From contig LRSR01001007.1 in NCBI GenBank assembly GCA_001579985.1, forward strand, positions 1 through 33,116: DNA of 33,116 bases. The letters are read 5' to 3'. This DNA is from Hypsibius dujardini. Its lineage: Eukaryota; Tardigrada; Eutardigrada; Parachela; Hypsibiidae. This document shows, piece after piece, positions 20,479 through 31,371 of this stretch. The notes beneath the pieces were generated by a model, which ran no database searches, was not told where the DNA came from, and saw only the letters and a list, made by a program, of their open reading frames with translations. The position numbers were made by a program, and so were the translations under genes. Numbering within the stretch: position 1 is the first letter of the stretch; the number at the start of each line of letters is the position of its first letter.

Positions 20479-20824
20479 ACAGTATTGCATTTCCTATATA
20501 GAGCGACAGCGCTGAGATTAATTCATCGCTGAGATTAAATAAAATATACTTTAAATATATTTAAAACAAAATAGCTTCTTTTAAATAAAAATAATATCTA
20601 AATAAAACTAAAAATTATATTTAAGTAAAAGGCCGAATTTAAATATTTTATGACACTAATAGTCTACACTCTGCGTATTGGCTCACGACTTTTTTATTCA
20701 GCAGAAGCGGAAAATTAGAACTATTCATCTTCGACTATTCCAAGTTGCAATTAAATATGCCTGTTAGGCCATTATATACGCCATCCGCCCCAGGGCCTAA
20801 AATAGTAAAATACAAATGATCTAC

Positions 20825-20861
20825 AACCCCCGGGGGCGGGGCGCGCCCCGCCCCGGGGGTT
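20825..20861. other. Near-perfect 37-bp GC palindrome
   Basis: The core at 20833-20854 is a perfect 22-bp palindrome centred on GGCGCGCC (half-site GGGGCGGGGCG). It is extended by AACCCCC and GGGGGTT with one unpaired G. It contains only C and G over 33 bp inside very AT-rich sequence, so it would form a strong hairpin in single-stranded DNA or RNA. Confidence 0.9.
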
Positions 20862-20957
20862 AATTTCTGTAGTTTTTTTCAACTGTTCACGAGTTATTCT
20901 TACGAATTATCATTATTAAAAATTAGAAATATAAATAATTAAGATAATTAGATGCTT

Positions 20958-21029
20958 NNNNNNNNNNNNNNNNNNNNNNNNNNNNNNNNNNNNNNNNNNN
21001 NNNNNNNNNNNNNNNNNNNNNNNNNNNNN
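20958..21029. other. Assembly gap, 72 N
   Basis: Run of N. The true length and content are unknown. It starts 97 bases after the GC palindrome. Confidence 1.
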
Positions 21030-21468
21030 TGTTTTTTAAAAAGATGCATTTTGTCTATTAATAGACACTATTTTAGGCCATGATCCGCCCTATTAATTGG
21101 GAACAAGGTAGTTGCTTTTCGTGCTTTTTGGCCACAAGATCTACCTTACCTTTAGATAAAATGCTTATTTAAATGACGGCTTGCTATGTATAAAAAACTT
21201 TAAATAAAATAAAAGGAAAAATGGTGTTTTAAATAAAAATACAAATAAAATAAATGCTACGATTCATCTATGCTACGATATAATAATAATATAATAATGC
21301 TACGATATATATATTTAAATAAAATAAATATATTTTATTTTATTTGTATATTTATTTATATATTTTATTTAAAATAAAAAGGCTGATTTTCGGCATTTTG
21401 ATTATAAATTTAAATATATTTAAAAAGACTAGCCTGTACCTCGCATGCATACAGCGCGCAGTCATTAC

Positions 21469-21478
21469 GTCACGTGAC
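21469..21478. promoter_or_regulatory. GTCACGTGAC palindrome, E-box/CLEAR type
   Basis: A perfect 10-bp palindrome containing CACGTG lies 242 bp upstream of the kanadaptin ATG and overlaps a TACGTCA half-site resembling a CRE. Bases of this type bind bHLH-zip factors (USF, MITF/TFEB); use here is inferred. Confidence 0.45.
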
Positions 21479-21542
21479 CGGTGCGCTGTCGCTATCTATC
21501 GAGGCGAACCCAAAGACGTAGAAAGGAACGCGCGGACGCGTG

Positions 21543-21598
21543 GTGTGCATTGCACACAATTTCACCATCTGCGCAGCGATGATTGCGCAGTGCGCAAT
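21543..21598. promoter_or_regulatory. Two short palindromes in the kanadaptin 5' region
   Basis: GTGTGCATTGCACAC (21543-21557) and ATTGCGCAGTGCGCAAT (21582-21598) are both palindromic around one central base. The second resembles an NRF1 site (GCGCA/TGCGC half-sites) with one extra base between the halves. They lie 122-177 bp upstream of the start codon. Confidence 0.35.
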
Positions 21599-21719
21599 GG
21601 ACATGTGCAGTGTTTACGTTTGTGCTTCGCGTTTTCGCTTTACGTTTTTTCTCGCAAATTAAAACTCTACCATTGCATTCCACAATTTCTCTGCTTCACC
21701 TGCCGCTGTTATTTTGGTC

Positions 21720-23108
21720 ATGGACCCAGCCGTAGAAGAATCAGTTTCCGCGGGCGGTCTCATTAAAACTGAAGAAGTTTCGGGCGGGGAACCGACTTTG
21801 ACGACTGCCCACGTTGAATCGTTGCAATCAACTGATCAAGCGAAAGAATCTACCGCCCACGTTAAATCGTTGCAATCAACTGATCAAGCGGAGGAATCTA
21901 CAGACAAACTGCGGAATGAATCCGGCTCCTCCTTTCGCTCACCGTTACCCATCGCGCCTACCCCGAAACATGTTCAAACATCAGGATCGACCTCTTCCAA
22001 CACGAAAGCAACGGATTCCGGAATGAAATCTCCGCCGCCGCCGATTGCGACATACAAAGAGCCGGAGTGGGCAAAAATTCCTCCCGACAGTTTCCCGTTG
22101 CGGACGATCAAAGATGTCGGCGTCGTGGCGGACAACGACAATTATTCCTTGGAGGTTTTGAAAAGTGGAGTTGTACTAGACACAGTGAGCCTGTCTGGGA
22201 AGTCCTATTTCACGGTCGGGAGGCTGCCTGGTCAATGTGATATCACGTCGGAGCATCCATCGAGCTCTCGTTTTCATGCCATCTTCCAAGTAAGCCGATG
22301 CATTGATATTTTTAAAATATTAAGTAAGACAGCATGACCGAAATCGCTAAAATTCCACAAATGGGTTATATTCTATTGGAATCGCAATTAAATTGATGCG
22401 ATTTTTGCGTAGTGTTATATAGCATGCTAATCAACCAATCAACCGACTGTTGTGCACATGATGTTAGGCCGATAAATATCATGCTAGTAAAAAATCTAGG
22501 GAATATTTTATTTCGATCTTTTACTTATTGAATAAACACGGAATTGATTTGGGAAGATTGATACGCACACCAGGTGTTAATTGTGTTAATTTTTGTAGTA
22601 TGGAAGATTACCAGCAGACGTGCAGGACGGATTCTACCTCTACGATCTCAACAGCACTCACGGTACCTTCCTCAACAAGGACCGACTGGAATCGCACACC
22701 TACACCCGGCTGCACAACGGATTCTGCATCAAATTCGGAACGAGCACGCGACTCTACGTCTTTCACGGCCCCCACGAAGAGGAGGACGAAGACGCCGGCT
22801 TGACCATCACGCAGGTCAAGGAAATGCAGGCGAAAGCTTTAGCCGGACCCTCACCGGCGCATGTGTCCGACGCGGAGAAGGAGAAAGCAGATGCGGACAC
22901 GGGAATCGATTGGGGATTCGGTGAGGAGGCCACGGATGATGAGGTGCCGATTGACGGCCGGGAGCCGGGATTTTTGGCCACGTTCGGTTCGGTCACCATG
23001 CACGATGCTTATTATGCAGATGATCCCAAGAAGGCATTGAATGCCTTCTTTCTACGGGAAGGTGAGCTGGGGCAGTCGACTTAAAGGCAGACAACCAGTT
23101 GGCCAGGC

Positions 23109-23141
<33 letters not shown>

Positions 23142-25193
23142 GGCAGGCAGACAGGTTAATAGGTAGCAATTGAGGAAAAGTTATTCTGTAATACTTAGTC
23201 GAATAATTCTTTCTTGGCTGCAGGCATGGAAATGGAACACGACATCGAAGAGATCGGTAGTGGCAATAAAAAGCAATACCACTGCCGGATCCCGCTGCCA
23301 GTCGATGCACCCAATGGCCGACAGCTGGTTGCCGACGCCACCGCGCAGCGCAAGAAAGACGCTCTGGCGCAGGCCATTCTCGAAGCTTGCCGGCTCCTCC
23401 ACGCTCAGGGCGCTCTTAAGGGCACAACCAGCATCGGTCGGAAACAGCGCGGCAAGAACTGGGCCGATGAGGACTTCTACGACTCAGATGAGGACACCTT
23501 CACCGATCGAACCGGCACGGTGGAGCGGAAACGCCAGCAGCGCATCCAACGCTCCGGCAAGGTATGAGGACATTATTTCACCCTGTTTGAAGTGAACTGG
23601 AATATAATTAACTTAAAATTTAATATAATAAATTAGAACTTAAATGTAAATAAACGAGATTGGATTAAATTAATTAAAATACGTTAATAAAATATTAGAG
23701 ATCACTGGTTTTTGGAACAAAATAAAGACGCTTAATTATTTGAGATTTCGTTTAAAAAAAAGGTATTTATCAATTTTTGTTATTCGAAGAAAATATTTTA
23801 TAAAGGTATGGAAGCAGTATTTAACCCTTTTTTTCTCCCTCAACCTAGGTGGAGCAAGTGACAGAGACATATGAGACGTTGACGGCCAAATTGGTCGCCC
23901 TGAAAGCGGAAGTGGAAGACATCACCAGGAAGATCCAAAAAGCGGAGCAGAACAAGAATGACAGTATCGGCGCTGGCGGTCTGGAGGATCTCGATAAGTT
24001 TATGGACGCTGTCAAGGCCGGTCTGATTATGGATCCCAAAACGCGGATCAAGCTGAAGCAGCGTCTGGCCGAGCTGAAACAGGAGGAGGGGAAGTTGATC
24101 AAGATTGTCAACATGGTCAAGCCGTTGGATCTCCCTCCGATCCAACCGATGCTGTGGAAGACGACCGGGGTGGTGGTCGGACCGGAAGCGGCTGGACGGT
24201 TGAAGGCGCCAGCACTTCCCGCGCCTGCAGCCCGGGTTTACGATCACGATACGAAGGTCGGCTTTGTGGCGGAGGAGGATGAAGTTGAGGAGGTGAAAAA
24301 AGAGGAGCCGGTTGCTGCTGCTGCTGCTGTGGAAAAGCCGACGGTGCCTGGGACGTCTTCGAGCGTTGGGAAGGTGAAGCGACCGCTGATTGATGGCGAG
24401 TCCGTAATCTCGGAGGCAGTTTTGGAGGCGCCCCTGCCTGTGGCGGTAGAAACAGAAGTTTCACGCCCTTACGTTCAACCGGTGGGTGTTTTTTGGCGGT
24501 TTTTACTGTTTTGTCTTGATGGTGACTGCAGTCTTTTTGTGTCCTTTTTCTGTAGGCGCAGGTGAAGAAACGGAAGCAGGAGCATAAAAATCAGAAGGTC
24601 GAATACGATCAGTCCGATCCGGACTATGCAATGTGGATTCCGCCGGAAGGTTCGTTTGCTGGCATCGTGCAGTAATCTGATTGAAACGTCCTGTTTGCAT
24701 TCACTGCTTTATCTTTGTTGCTTCTTAAACCGGTTGGCTTATCCATCGGTTGTTTGTATGTTTTTCTGTTTGTCAGTTCACCTGGTCTGTCTTCATAACT
24801 TGTTTGTCTATATGTATGTCTATCATTCTGCGTCTGTCTACTGGCCTCTATCTGTCTGTCTGTCTTTTTGTCTGCCTCTCTGTCTGTCTGCCTCTCTGTC
24901 TGTCTGCTTGTCTGTCTGTCTGTGTCTGTCTGTCTGCTTGTCTGTCTGCCTGCATGTATGCCTGCCTGCATGTATGCCTGTCTGCTTGTCTGTGTGTTTG
25001 TGTCGATCTGTCTACCTGCCGGGTTGTGTCTGTTCTGTTTTCTTATATGTGCATGTCTGTCTGCCTGGCTGTCACCTACCTGGCGTTTGGATATGCCTTA
25101 GAACTTGAATTAATGACTGATGAATTTGCGAATTGTTATTTAGATCAAGCCGGAGATGGGAAGACCTCGCTCAATGACCGTCTCGGATACTGA
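21720..25193 (+). CDS. SLC4A1AP: Kanadaptin (SLC4A1AP) homologue with FHA domain, complete, 6 exons
   Basis: Exons: 21720-22289, 22599-23061, 23224-23561, 23849-24481, 24556-24649, 25144-25193, giving 715 aa (human about 742). All introns are GT-AG and in frame. The N-terminal 130 residues are low complexity and carry a 16-residue duplication. The FHA domain is at about 142-245: YSLEVLKSGVV, GRLPGQCDIT, HPSSSRFHAIFQ, then YLYDLNSTHGTFLNK; the GR, SxRFH and NSTHGT elements are intact. DPKKALNAFFLREG and a dsRNA-binding-like segment (IPLPVDAPNGRQLVADA ... EACRLL) follow, then NWADEDFYDSDEDTFTDRTG. Exon 4 holds a coiled coil at about 458-550 and a Pro/Ala/Val-rich stretch. The C-terminus DPDYAMWIPPE ... 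GDGKTSLNDRLGY matches the vertebrate end closely. Kanadaptin is a nuclear protein first found as an AE1-binding factor, and its function is poorly defined; the FHA domain suggests phosphothreonine binding. Confidence 0.95.
21804..21899 (+). repeat. 48-bp in-frame tandem duplication in kanadaptin exon 1
   Basis: 21804-21851 and 21852-21899 differ at only a few bases and encode TAHVESLQSTDQAKES and TAHVKSLQSTDQAEES (residues 29-44 and 45-60). The near-identity at the DNA level indicates a recent duplication. Confidence 0.95.
23104..23155. repeat. CAGA array in kanadaptin intron 2
   Basis: About 50 bp of (CAGA)n ending in AGGCAGGCAGACAGG, 42 bp after the exon 2 donor. Confidence 0.92.
24776..25074. 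repeat. TGTC/TGCC array in kanadaptin intron 5
   Basis: About 300 bp of TGTCTG, TGCCTG and TGCATGTATGCC repeats fill the middle of the intron. Open frames of Cys-Leu-Ser-Val type across it are repeat artefacts. Confidence 0.9.
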
Positions 25194-25808
25194 AATGAAA
25201 CCCTCCCCCCCCCCTGACGTCTCTGATAAAGAACGTTTTGCTATCTGTGATAGTGGGATTTTTTATCCGCTAAGTTATATTTTAGTTTATACTGTAAAAC
25301 ATTTTTTGTGACTTGATCTGAGCGCATATCGCTTCATGTAAGCCTCTGTGTATTCAGTTCCTGGTAGCGTTTCGTCTGAAGTGGCACTGTGACAGAGCAA
25401 GCATTACAGATTCCGCCGTCGAGGCCGCTTGAGTTATTCCCAACGGTGATGCCGGGTCCGCAGCCGCCTAGTTATCCGTTAATACGATTGCTGGCCTTGA
25501 TTTCTGTCCGATGGCGTCTGGGGAGAAGGGTCGAATTTTCGCCAGGCGCAGTGATTGTGAAAGTGTCGAAATCAGTGGTGTCACTCAACGACGACCAAGA
25601 CGCCTATACTCAGTCACATCTCCCAGTCTAGTCCCAGGCAGACAGTGTATGCATAATCATCCGACTGGTGTGAGCTTTTTATCTCCCCCTTTCCACGTGA
25701 GGGGTGCTGTGAAAAGTGATCCTCACGTCGTGTCGTCATCGGCTGTGTTTTCCGGGATGAAAAACACTTTCCCATTTCCCGGGTGTTTGCAAATTATCCC
25801 GTCAACAT
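25194..25808. other. Region downstream of kanadaptin
   Basis: It has a C-run at 25203-25214 and two overlapping open frames (25389-25631 and, with a true ATG, 25511-25810). Neither shows a family I recognise. No AATAAA signal is seen near the kanadaptin stop. Confidence 0.4.
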
Positions 25809-25903
25809 AGACAAACAGACTGACGGACGGACGGACGGACGGACAGACAGACAGACGGACAGACGGACGGACAGACAGACGGACAGACAGACGGACGGAC
25901 GGA
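25809..25903. repeat. CAGA/CGGA array
   Basis: Mixed (CAGA)n and (CGGA)n units over 95 bp in intergenic DNA. The CGGA variant is also the motif at the centre of the GR-intron foldback. Confidence 0.92.
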
Positions 25904-26824
25904 CACATTGAAAGGGACCGACAGATACGGACGAGCCGTAATGTATTCTGATATAGTCACTAGTCTGCCTATATATGTGGTCGCGGGTCGTGACTGCCAC
26001 TAATACCGATACGATACGAGTGAAGCATCTTAAAACGGCAAATTTCTTTTCTCTTTGGAACCCGAGATACGCCACTTCCAGATCGTTTTTTATGAATTTA
26101 ATAGTCCTGCAGGAAAACGATTACCCGTACGTGTGAAACGCTCATAAGAGGTCTAAAAATATGGCATTTTAAAATGCAAGATACTTTGTTAATAATTTAT
26201 TAAGGCAATGCATTTAAAAGCGATAAAAAGTAGAAATATAGTTAATGCCTTAATATATTACTATCTTTTTATTGGCGTTTCATTGTGCTTTTGAAGGCTT
26301 CTGCTACTTCAATACCATCAAGTTCTACGAATACCATCTAGAAGGCCTATTTCCAGGGTGGGTCGTTCCAGACACTTAGAAAGTGAAAGTGACCCGCTTC
26401 GGGACGTAGTGCTCAGTCAGACAGACAGTAATCTGAGAGTGAGATTTATTCTCGTTTATTTCGGCAGTTTCCGCATGAAGACCTCGTGTCTGTCTGTCTT
26501 TGTCTGTGCCTGTACAGCAGGGAACCCAGCAGCAGTGGCAGCAACTCATGTCATCATTAGTGTCATCACAAAAAAGAAAAGTGAAGGAAAAGTGTGGTGG
26601 TACAGTACTCTGCTCTTAGTCTAACAAGGGGGACCCATCATACCGCGCATTTGCGTTACAATGAACCGTTCCCGTAATGAGCTGTATAATGAAAGAACAG
26701 AAGCCCATAATAAAACAGTCTTGTGAACTAGGTACCAATCAAGTAAATGGTACTTAGGCACCTGGCCAGAAACTCGGTCCAAATCTTCAGGTGGTCTTAT
26801 ATCACTGTCTAATCTACACATGGT
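25904..26824. other. Gene-free stretch
   Basis: I see no exon or repeat structure here apart from short AT-rich runs at 26160-26280. Confidence 0.4.
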
Positions 26825-26832
26825 ATGCATAT

Positions 26833-27465
26833 TAGAACCCTGCAAACCGCACCGCACCGCCACAGCCCGCGCGGCGGGTTCCGGCGGTGCGGGCCGCGGT
26901 TTCCAACTTCGCGGTTGCGGTTTAACTTCTCAAATCCGCCGCAAACCGCACTTGCCGCTTTTTCTGATACCATAAATAGACACTGCAATCAATCAATTCT
27001 CCACTATCTCGCAGAGGCAGACGCAATGGAGCCACCTGATTTGTTTACGTATTCAAAAGCCCCTTTATGCGGTGTACAGACTTTAAAATGGAACAGCATT
27101 ACAACTCGCCTGATGTTCCGATTTCGAGCCAAAATATTCCTGTGCTTCGTTTTTGGTACTGTGTGACACTTTACCCTATGCATATTTTCCCGCAGAAATT
27201 CTGCTGCCTGAATACAATTGATGAATTCGTTCTGAATAATCTTGAGATTTCCTCCAATGTAATTGAGAAACAATCGGAAGTTTCTGTTGTGAAAGTTAAA
27301 CAATCGTGATAAATCTTAGTAAGTTCTAAAATTGGCGGTGCGGTTTGCGGTTTGCGGTTTCAGGGTGCCAGCCCGCGAGCTACGGCGATGCTGTGCGGGT
27401 CGCGGGTTAGAAAATGGTCGCGGTGCGGGTTGCGGTTCAACTTTTCCTAACCGCGCAGGTCTCTA
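26833..27465. mobile_element. 633-bp hAT-like non-autonomous element
   Basis: The ends TAGAACCCTGC and, inverted, TAGAGACCTGC match at 9 of 11 positions. The flanking 8-mers are ATGCATAT (26825-26832) and ATGCTTAT (27466-27473), matching at 7 of 8, as expected for a hAT 8-bp target duplication. Both subterminal regions (26840-26955 and 27335-27455) are packed with GCGGTTTGCGGTT-type repeats in opposite orientation; clustered subterminal repeats are typical of hAT elements. The interior has no transposase I can recognise. Confidence 0.8.
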
Positions 27466-27473
27466 ATGCTTAT

Positions 27474-28707
27474 ATACAGTTTGTTATTCTGTACCGGGTG
27501 CGGGACTCATTTTTGCACAAAACAAAAATTGCTCAATGCAACCCTCTATGAACTAATAAAAAAAGTTATGCTTTATTTCGAAAGAAGATATATAGATCTG
27601 TGAAATATTTGCTCGGTTCGACGTTGGGACAGGAGCAGGACAGGTGCTATGCTTTGGTTTGTGGCAGCACCTAGAAATTAAGAGTGGCCCGGTTAATGGC
27701 AGACTTTGCCAAGTTTGTTGACTCAGATCAAAACTGGTTCGCATTTCTCGAAGCAGAGCGTGAGCAACAAAAAGTTACAACACACATGTTATACTAATTT
27801 GATGGGGTTTTCTTATGCAAAAGAAAAGAATCAATTTAACGGCAACTTTGGTTTTGAGAAAAAAGAAAACGTCGCAGGGTCAAGTTAAGCCAATTTTTTA
27901 AATCATGCATCTCTAACTTAAGGTCAAAACTGGAGACCCAAAATGCAACAACAATTATTATTTTTCAGTAAAAACGGGGTGCAATAATTGGGCTCTTTAA
28001 TGTAATTGAAATCATCCCAATCGCATAACAACTGACAAAGTTATTAGCGTGGACCCGTACACCAATTTTGAGTTTGAAAATGTTTACATTTAAAAAAAAA
28101 GGTCTCCCTCCATTTAGTTGTGCACGATTGATTGAATATTTCTGATTTTTTTCTTGTACAGTAAACTGACATAGATCTATAGTTTGCTGTTTTGGTTTTT
28201 TAGATTCGCTTTAAATTTGAGGGAGATCTGAAGTACGGTCCATGGGACAAACTATAACAGTGTTGGTCCTTGGGTTTTCCGTAACAACTTCTGATTTAAC
28301 AACTTGAATTTTGATTTTGAAAGTGATTCGGATAGCCATCAAAGTGGGCTTTCCAGTGCAGAAAATATTTCATCGATAGCACTCACACAGTTCAGGCGAG
28401 GGCCTGCGAAGGCCAGTGCAAAAAGCTTTCCCGCACCCGGTATGGTTCCTTACCGTAGAACTAAATAACAACTGGAAATGTCGTTCCTCACGAAATGAAG
28501 TGCTTCTTTTCGTAATTCTTTCTGCTATTACGAGATATCCTTCGTTTAGTTCTTCGTCTCGTTTTTAAGCTGCATAAAGATTTCTTTTTTTACGACTGGC
28601 ACAACGTCCGAATTGTATGGACTCCCACGTGCCCGAGGAGAGGTTCATTAACACTGGAGAAGTCTCTAGCATACACACACTATAAAACAGAACTATACAC
28701 GACACAG
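27474..28707. other. Gene-free stretch
   Basis: Mostly AT-rich unique sequence. No exon, tandem repeat or inverted repeat stood out. Confidence 0.4.
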
Positions 28708-28973
28708 TACTGTAGAATTCCGACCAACTAGTGCTATTGCGCAATCAGCTCAGTCAAAAGAGATCGGAGCTGACTGGTTGCAAAAATAGAAGACCACAAG
28801 ACTGCACGTGCTTGATTGTTTACGTTCTCGGTACAAATTGTGTGAGAGTCGGGTGATTGACTTCCTGATTGAAGCACTGATTTGATTGATTGATTTTCGG
28901 CCCGTCGGAACTAATTTACTGGGGGGGGGGAGGGGTCCAAGAATCAGCACCAGTTGATCGGAATTCTACAGTA
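28708..28973. repeat. 266-bp foldback element
   Basis: The 28-bp arms at 28708-28735 and 28946-28973 (TACTGTAGAATTCCGA ...) match at 26 positions. Inside, CTATTGCGCAATCAGCTCAG at 28733 is partly matched inverted by the sequence ending near 28790 (GAGCTGACTGGTTGC). A run of ten G lies at 28921-28930, just inside the right arm. Confidence 0.75.
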
Positions 28974-29592
28974 TGCAGTAATGGTGACGCGGAGCGAGAG
29001 CTCGCTCTATCACGGAGCTGGCTATTAGACAAGCCGCACACACTCGCTGAAATCTCTCAGGTCTTGCTTAATGTCGAGTCCAGTCGATAGCAAGAGAGCA
29101 GCCGGAAGGAAGAAGAGAAGATGGGTACCACTAAGGGCAGGTACACGTGGATAAACGGCGGAAGAAAGTTTTAGCGAGGATACGACGTGACGTGTCTGCA
29201 TCATGTGTGTGTCGGTCCGGACTTGAGCGGTGTGACGTGTGTACTAAAGGTCGAGTCCATTTCGGGCACCTGCAAAATGGAACAGTTGTTGTAAAATAAA
29301 TAGCCGACGGGAAACAATAAACGCTTAAACGGACTCTAATTGGCCGAAATTCGCTGGTTACTGTTCCACTCCTCGTTTCTTCCGTAACATTCCTCAGTAG
29401 CATTCTTAAAGGGACCCACCGTCAAAGCAGGTATCGGAAACCAGGCATATTTCTACTCGCGGTTGCTAACAAGTTAATATAACCAGATTTCGAAGCTGGA
29501 ATAATGTGCATTCATTTGGAGATGGGAATTGTCGCAACTGTTCCTAACCGACCCCGATTTGACTTGTCTCTTTGAACAAAATTACGGTGCTG
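28974..29592. other. Gene-free stretch
   Basis: A reverse-strand open frame at 29131-29403 contains a good-looking acceptor (TTTTGCAG near 29272). It has no family resemblance and no partner exon that I can find. Confidence 0.35.
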
Positions 29593-29764
29593 AATAAAAA
29601 AATTATTTCACAGCCATAGACAGGGGAATTTATTTCTGGTGAAATTTAAAGTTGGAAATGATCCCACTGCATTTACCGCTGGTAGCAATTGATTGATTGC
29701 TTGATCTAAAACCATCTGCTGTCCATTTCGGTTGATTGCTGATTGACTGGCCTCATTCGACTTA
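29593..29764. repeat. Dispersed repeat, copy B (partner at 4094-4266)
   Basis: It aligns with copy A over its whole length, with small indels. Copy B lacks the duplicated AAAGTTGG present at 4148-4169. Confidence 0.75.
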
Positions 29765-30160
29765 AGAAGTTTATTGATTGGTTGATTGTGATTGGAACGA
29801 CGAGCTGTCGAATAACAGCAATCGCTTTATTGGATGCGCTGCTGATTGATTGTTTGATAACAGACCTTCTGTCATTTCCTTCGGTTGATTGTTGATTAAC
29901 ACCGCCATCTTTTGTTGTGTCGCCTTTTCTAGCATTTAACTTATTACTTTGTTTCTCAAAAAATATCTGGGGCTTCATTCCACTGAATGTTCTTGATTAA
30001 CTTACCACAGCATAATCCGGTTGTTACACACTCCTAGGGGAAATTACGAATCAGCCTTTGTTTTCCATATTTTTCAACGTTTCGTTCATATGTTTCATTG
30101 AAAGCAGCTTGCGGTGCAGCGATAACGAATTCACCGAAGACGTGGAATAGTGTTGTTTAA
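29765..30160. other. Gene-free stretch rich in TTGATTG
   Basis: Short TTGATTG(A/G)TTG motifs recur between 29770 and 29900. I see nothing else. Confidence 0.4.
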
Positions 30161-30164
30161 ATAA

Positions 30165-30965
30165 CACTTTGGAATTTAAATAAAATATAAAATAAATTTA
30201 AATCTTGCCAATACATTAAATAAAATAACGTTTAAATATATTCAATTAAAACAGCCGAATTTAAATAAAATTATTATTTAAAGAGAATTAAAAGTTTTAT
30301 TTAAATAACGTATTCTATTTAGATAACATATTCTATTTAAATAACATTAAATAATATACATTCTATTTAAATAACATTAAATAATATATTCTATTTAAAT
30401 AACATTAAATAATATATTCTATTTAAATAACATTAAATAATATATTCTATTTAAATAACATGCGTTAATTTAAATATTTCAAAGACTTTTCAAAGGGAAA
30501 TTTCTGTACTGACAAGCGAACATCGCGGTCATTATTTTATTGAAATAGAACATAGAACAGAATAGAACAAAGACGCAAGGCACGACTAGTACATACTACA
30601 ATCAACTCATATCAAAATGAGGATCGTTGACCGTGAAATGCGCCCTTTTCTTAAGATGTCGAATAGTCTTCTGCATAGGTCTTTGTCTATGATCACTTTC
30701 AGATAGATTTGGCATCCTATCAGAGCCGTTGATCACTTTTTGGCCAGAAAACGTACGGGTTATTTAAATATAAAATTTTATTTAAATAGCCAGTTTTACG
30801 ATGGAAAAAAATTTAATATAAATAAAATAAAACGCAAAATTGTATTTTAAATAAAATTATAAATAAAATAAAAAACAATTCTGATATTAAATAAAATTAA
30901 AAATATATTTTATTTAAAGAAAAAACACCCTTTTTGAGTGTAATAAATAACAATTTAAATATCTT
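30165..30965. repeat. AT-rich TTTAAATA block with a 28-bp tandem repeat
   Basis: Two AT runs (30165-30480 and 30760-30965) of the same TTTAAATAAAAT type as at 20.5-21.4 kb enclose about 280 bp of mixed sequence. Within the first, a 28-bp unit (TTCTATTTAAATAACATTAA plus AATAATATA-type end) recurs about five times at 30309-30463. Confidence 0.8.
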
Positions 30966-31371
30966 TAAACAACACTAACGTGGAACTTTTTTTTAGAACT
31001 GAAGAGAACTGAACTGAACTGAACTTAACTGAAGAGAAATTACTGAATCAAAAATGTAGCATCATTATTACTAATCTGTAAAAAGGTGCTTGGCAAAACA
31101 AATTGCCATGCATGTACGTCGTGCCACAGCGCCCTGAAGAGGACGTGGCGTGAAAAAGCGTACTTTATTAGCGTAAATGTCAACGGTTTTTGATCTCTAC
31201 GGTTAATTGTCCTATCCTGTGTCAAATGATGGAACATTAGAGTATTGCTTCCGGCCGGAGCTTTAAATTTATTGCCTTTCCAGTTATTTGATCTTTAAAC
31301 TTAACAAGACACTGGACCGCTTAATTAAATTCTGGGCATCAAATCCCACGTTTATATGCGGAAACCTACGA
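30966..31371. other. Gene-free stretch
   Basis: It contains a short GAACTGAACT/GAAGAGAACTG repeat at 31000-31035. No gene is recognised. Confidence 0.4.

Larger units (their letters stand above)
20530..21430. repeat. AT-rich TTTAAATA block flanking the assembly gap
   Basis: Short runs of ATTTAAATAAAAT fill 20535-20660 and 21170-21430. The same type of sequence is found at 30165-30965. Between the two AT runs lie the GC palindrome (20825-20861) and the gap (20958-21029). GGCCTAAAATAG at 20794-20805 is repeated inverted at 21068-21079, bracketing both. Confidence 0.7.

Noticed and set aside
25511-25810. 99-codon frame with a good ATG (MASGEKGRIFARR start)
   Set aside because: No family recognised, it overlaps another open frame, and no exon downstream in 7 kb would continue it. 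A first exon of an unseen gene cannot be excluded.
29131-29403. Reverse-strand frame with a good acceptor-like site
   Set aside because: No homology, no matching upstream or downstream exon, ends quickly in other frames.
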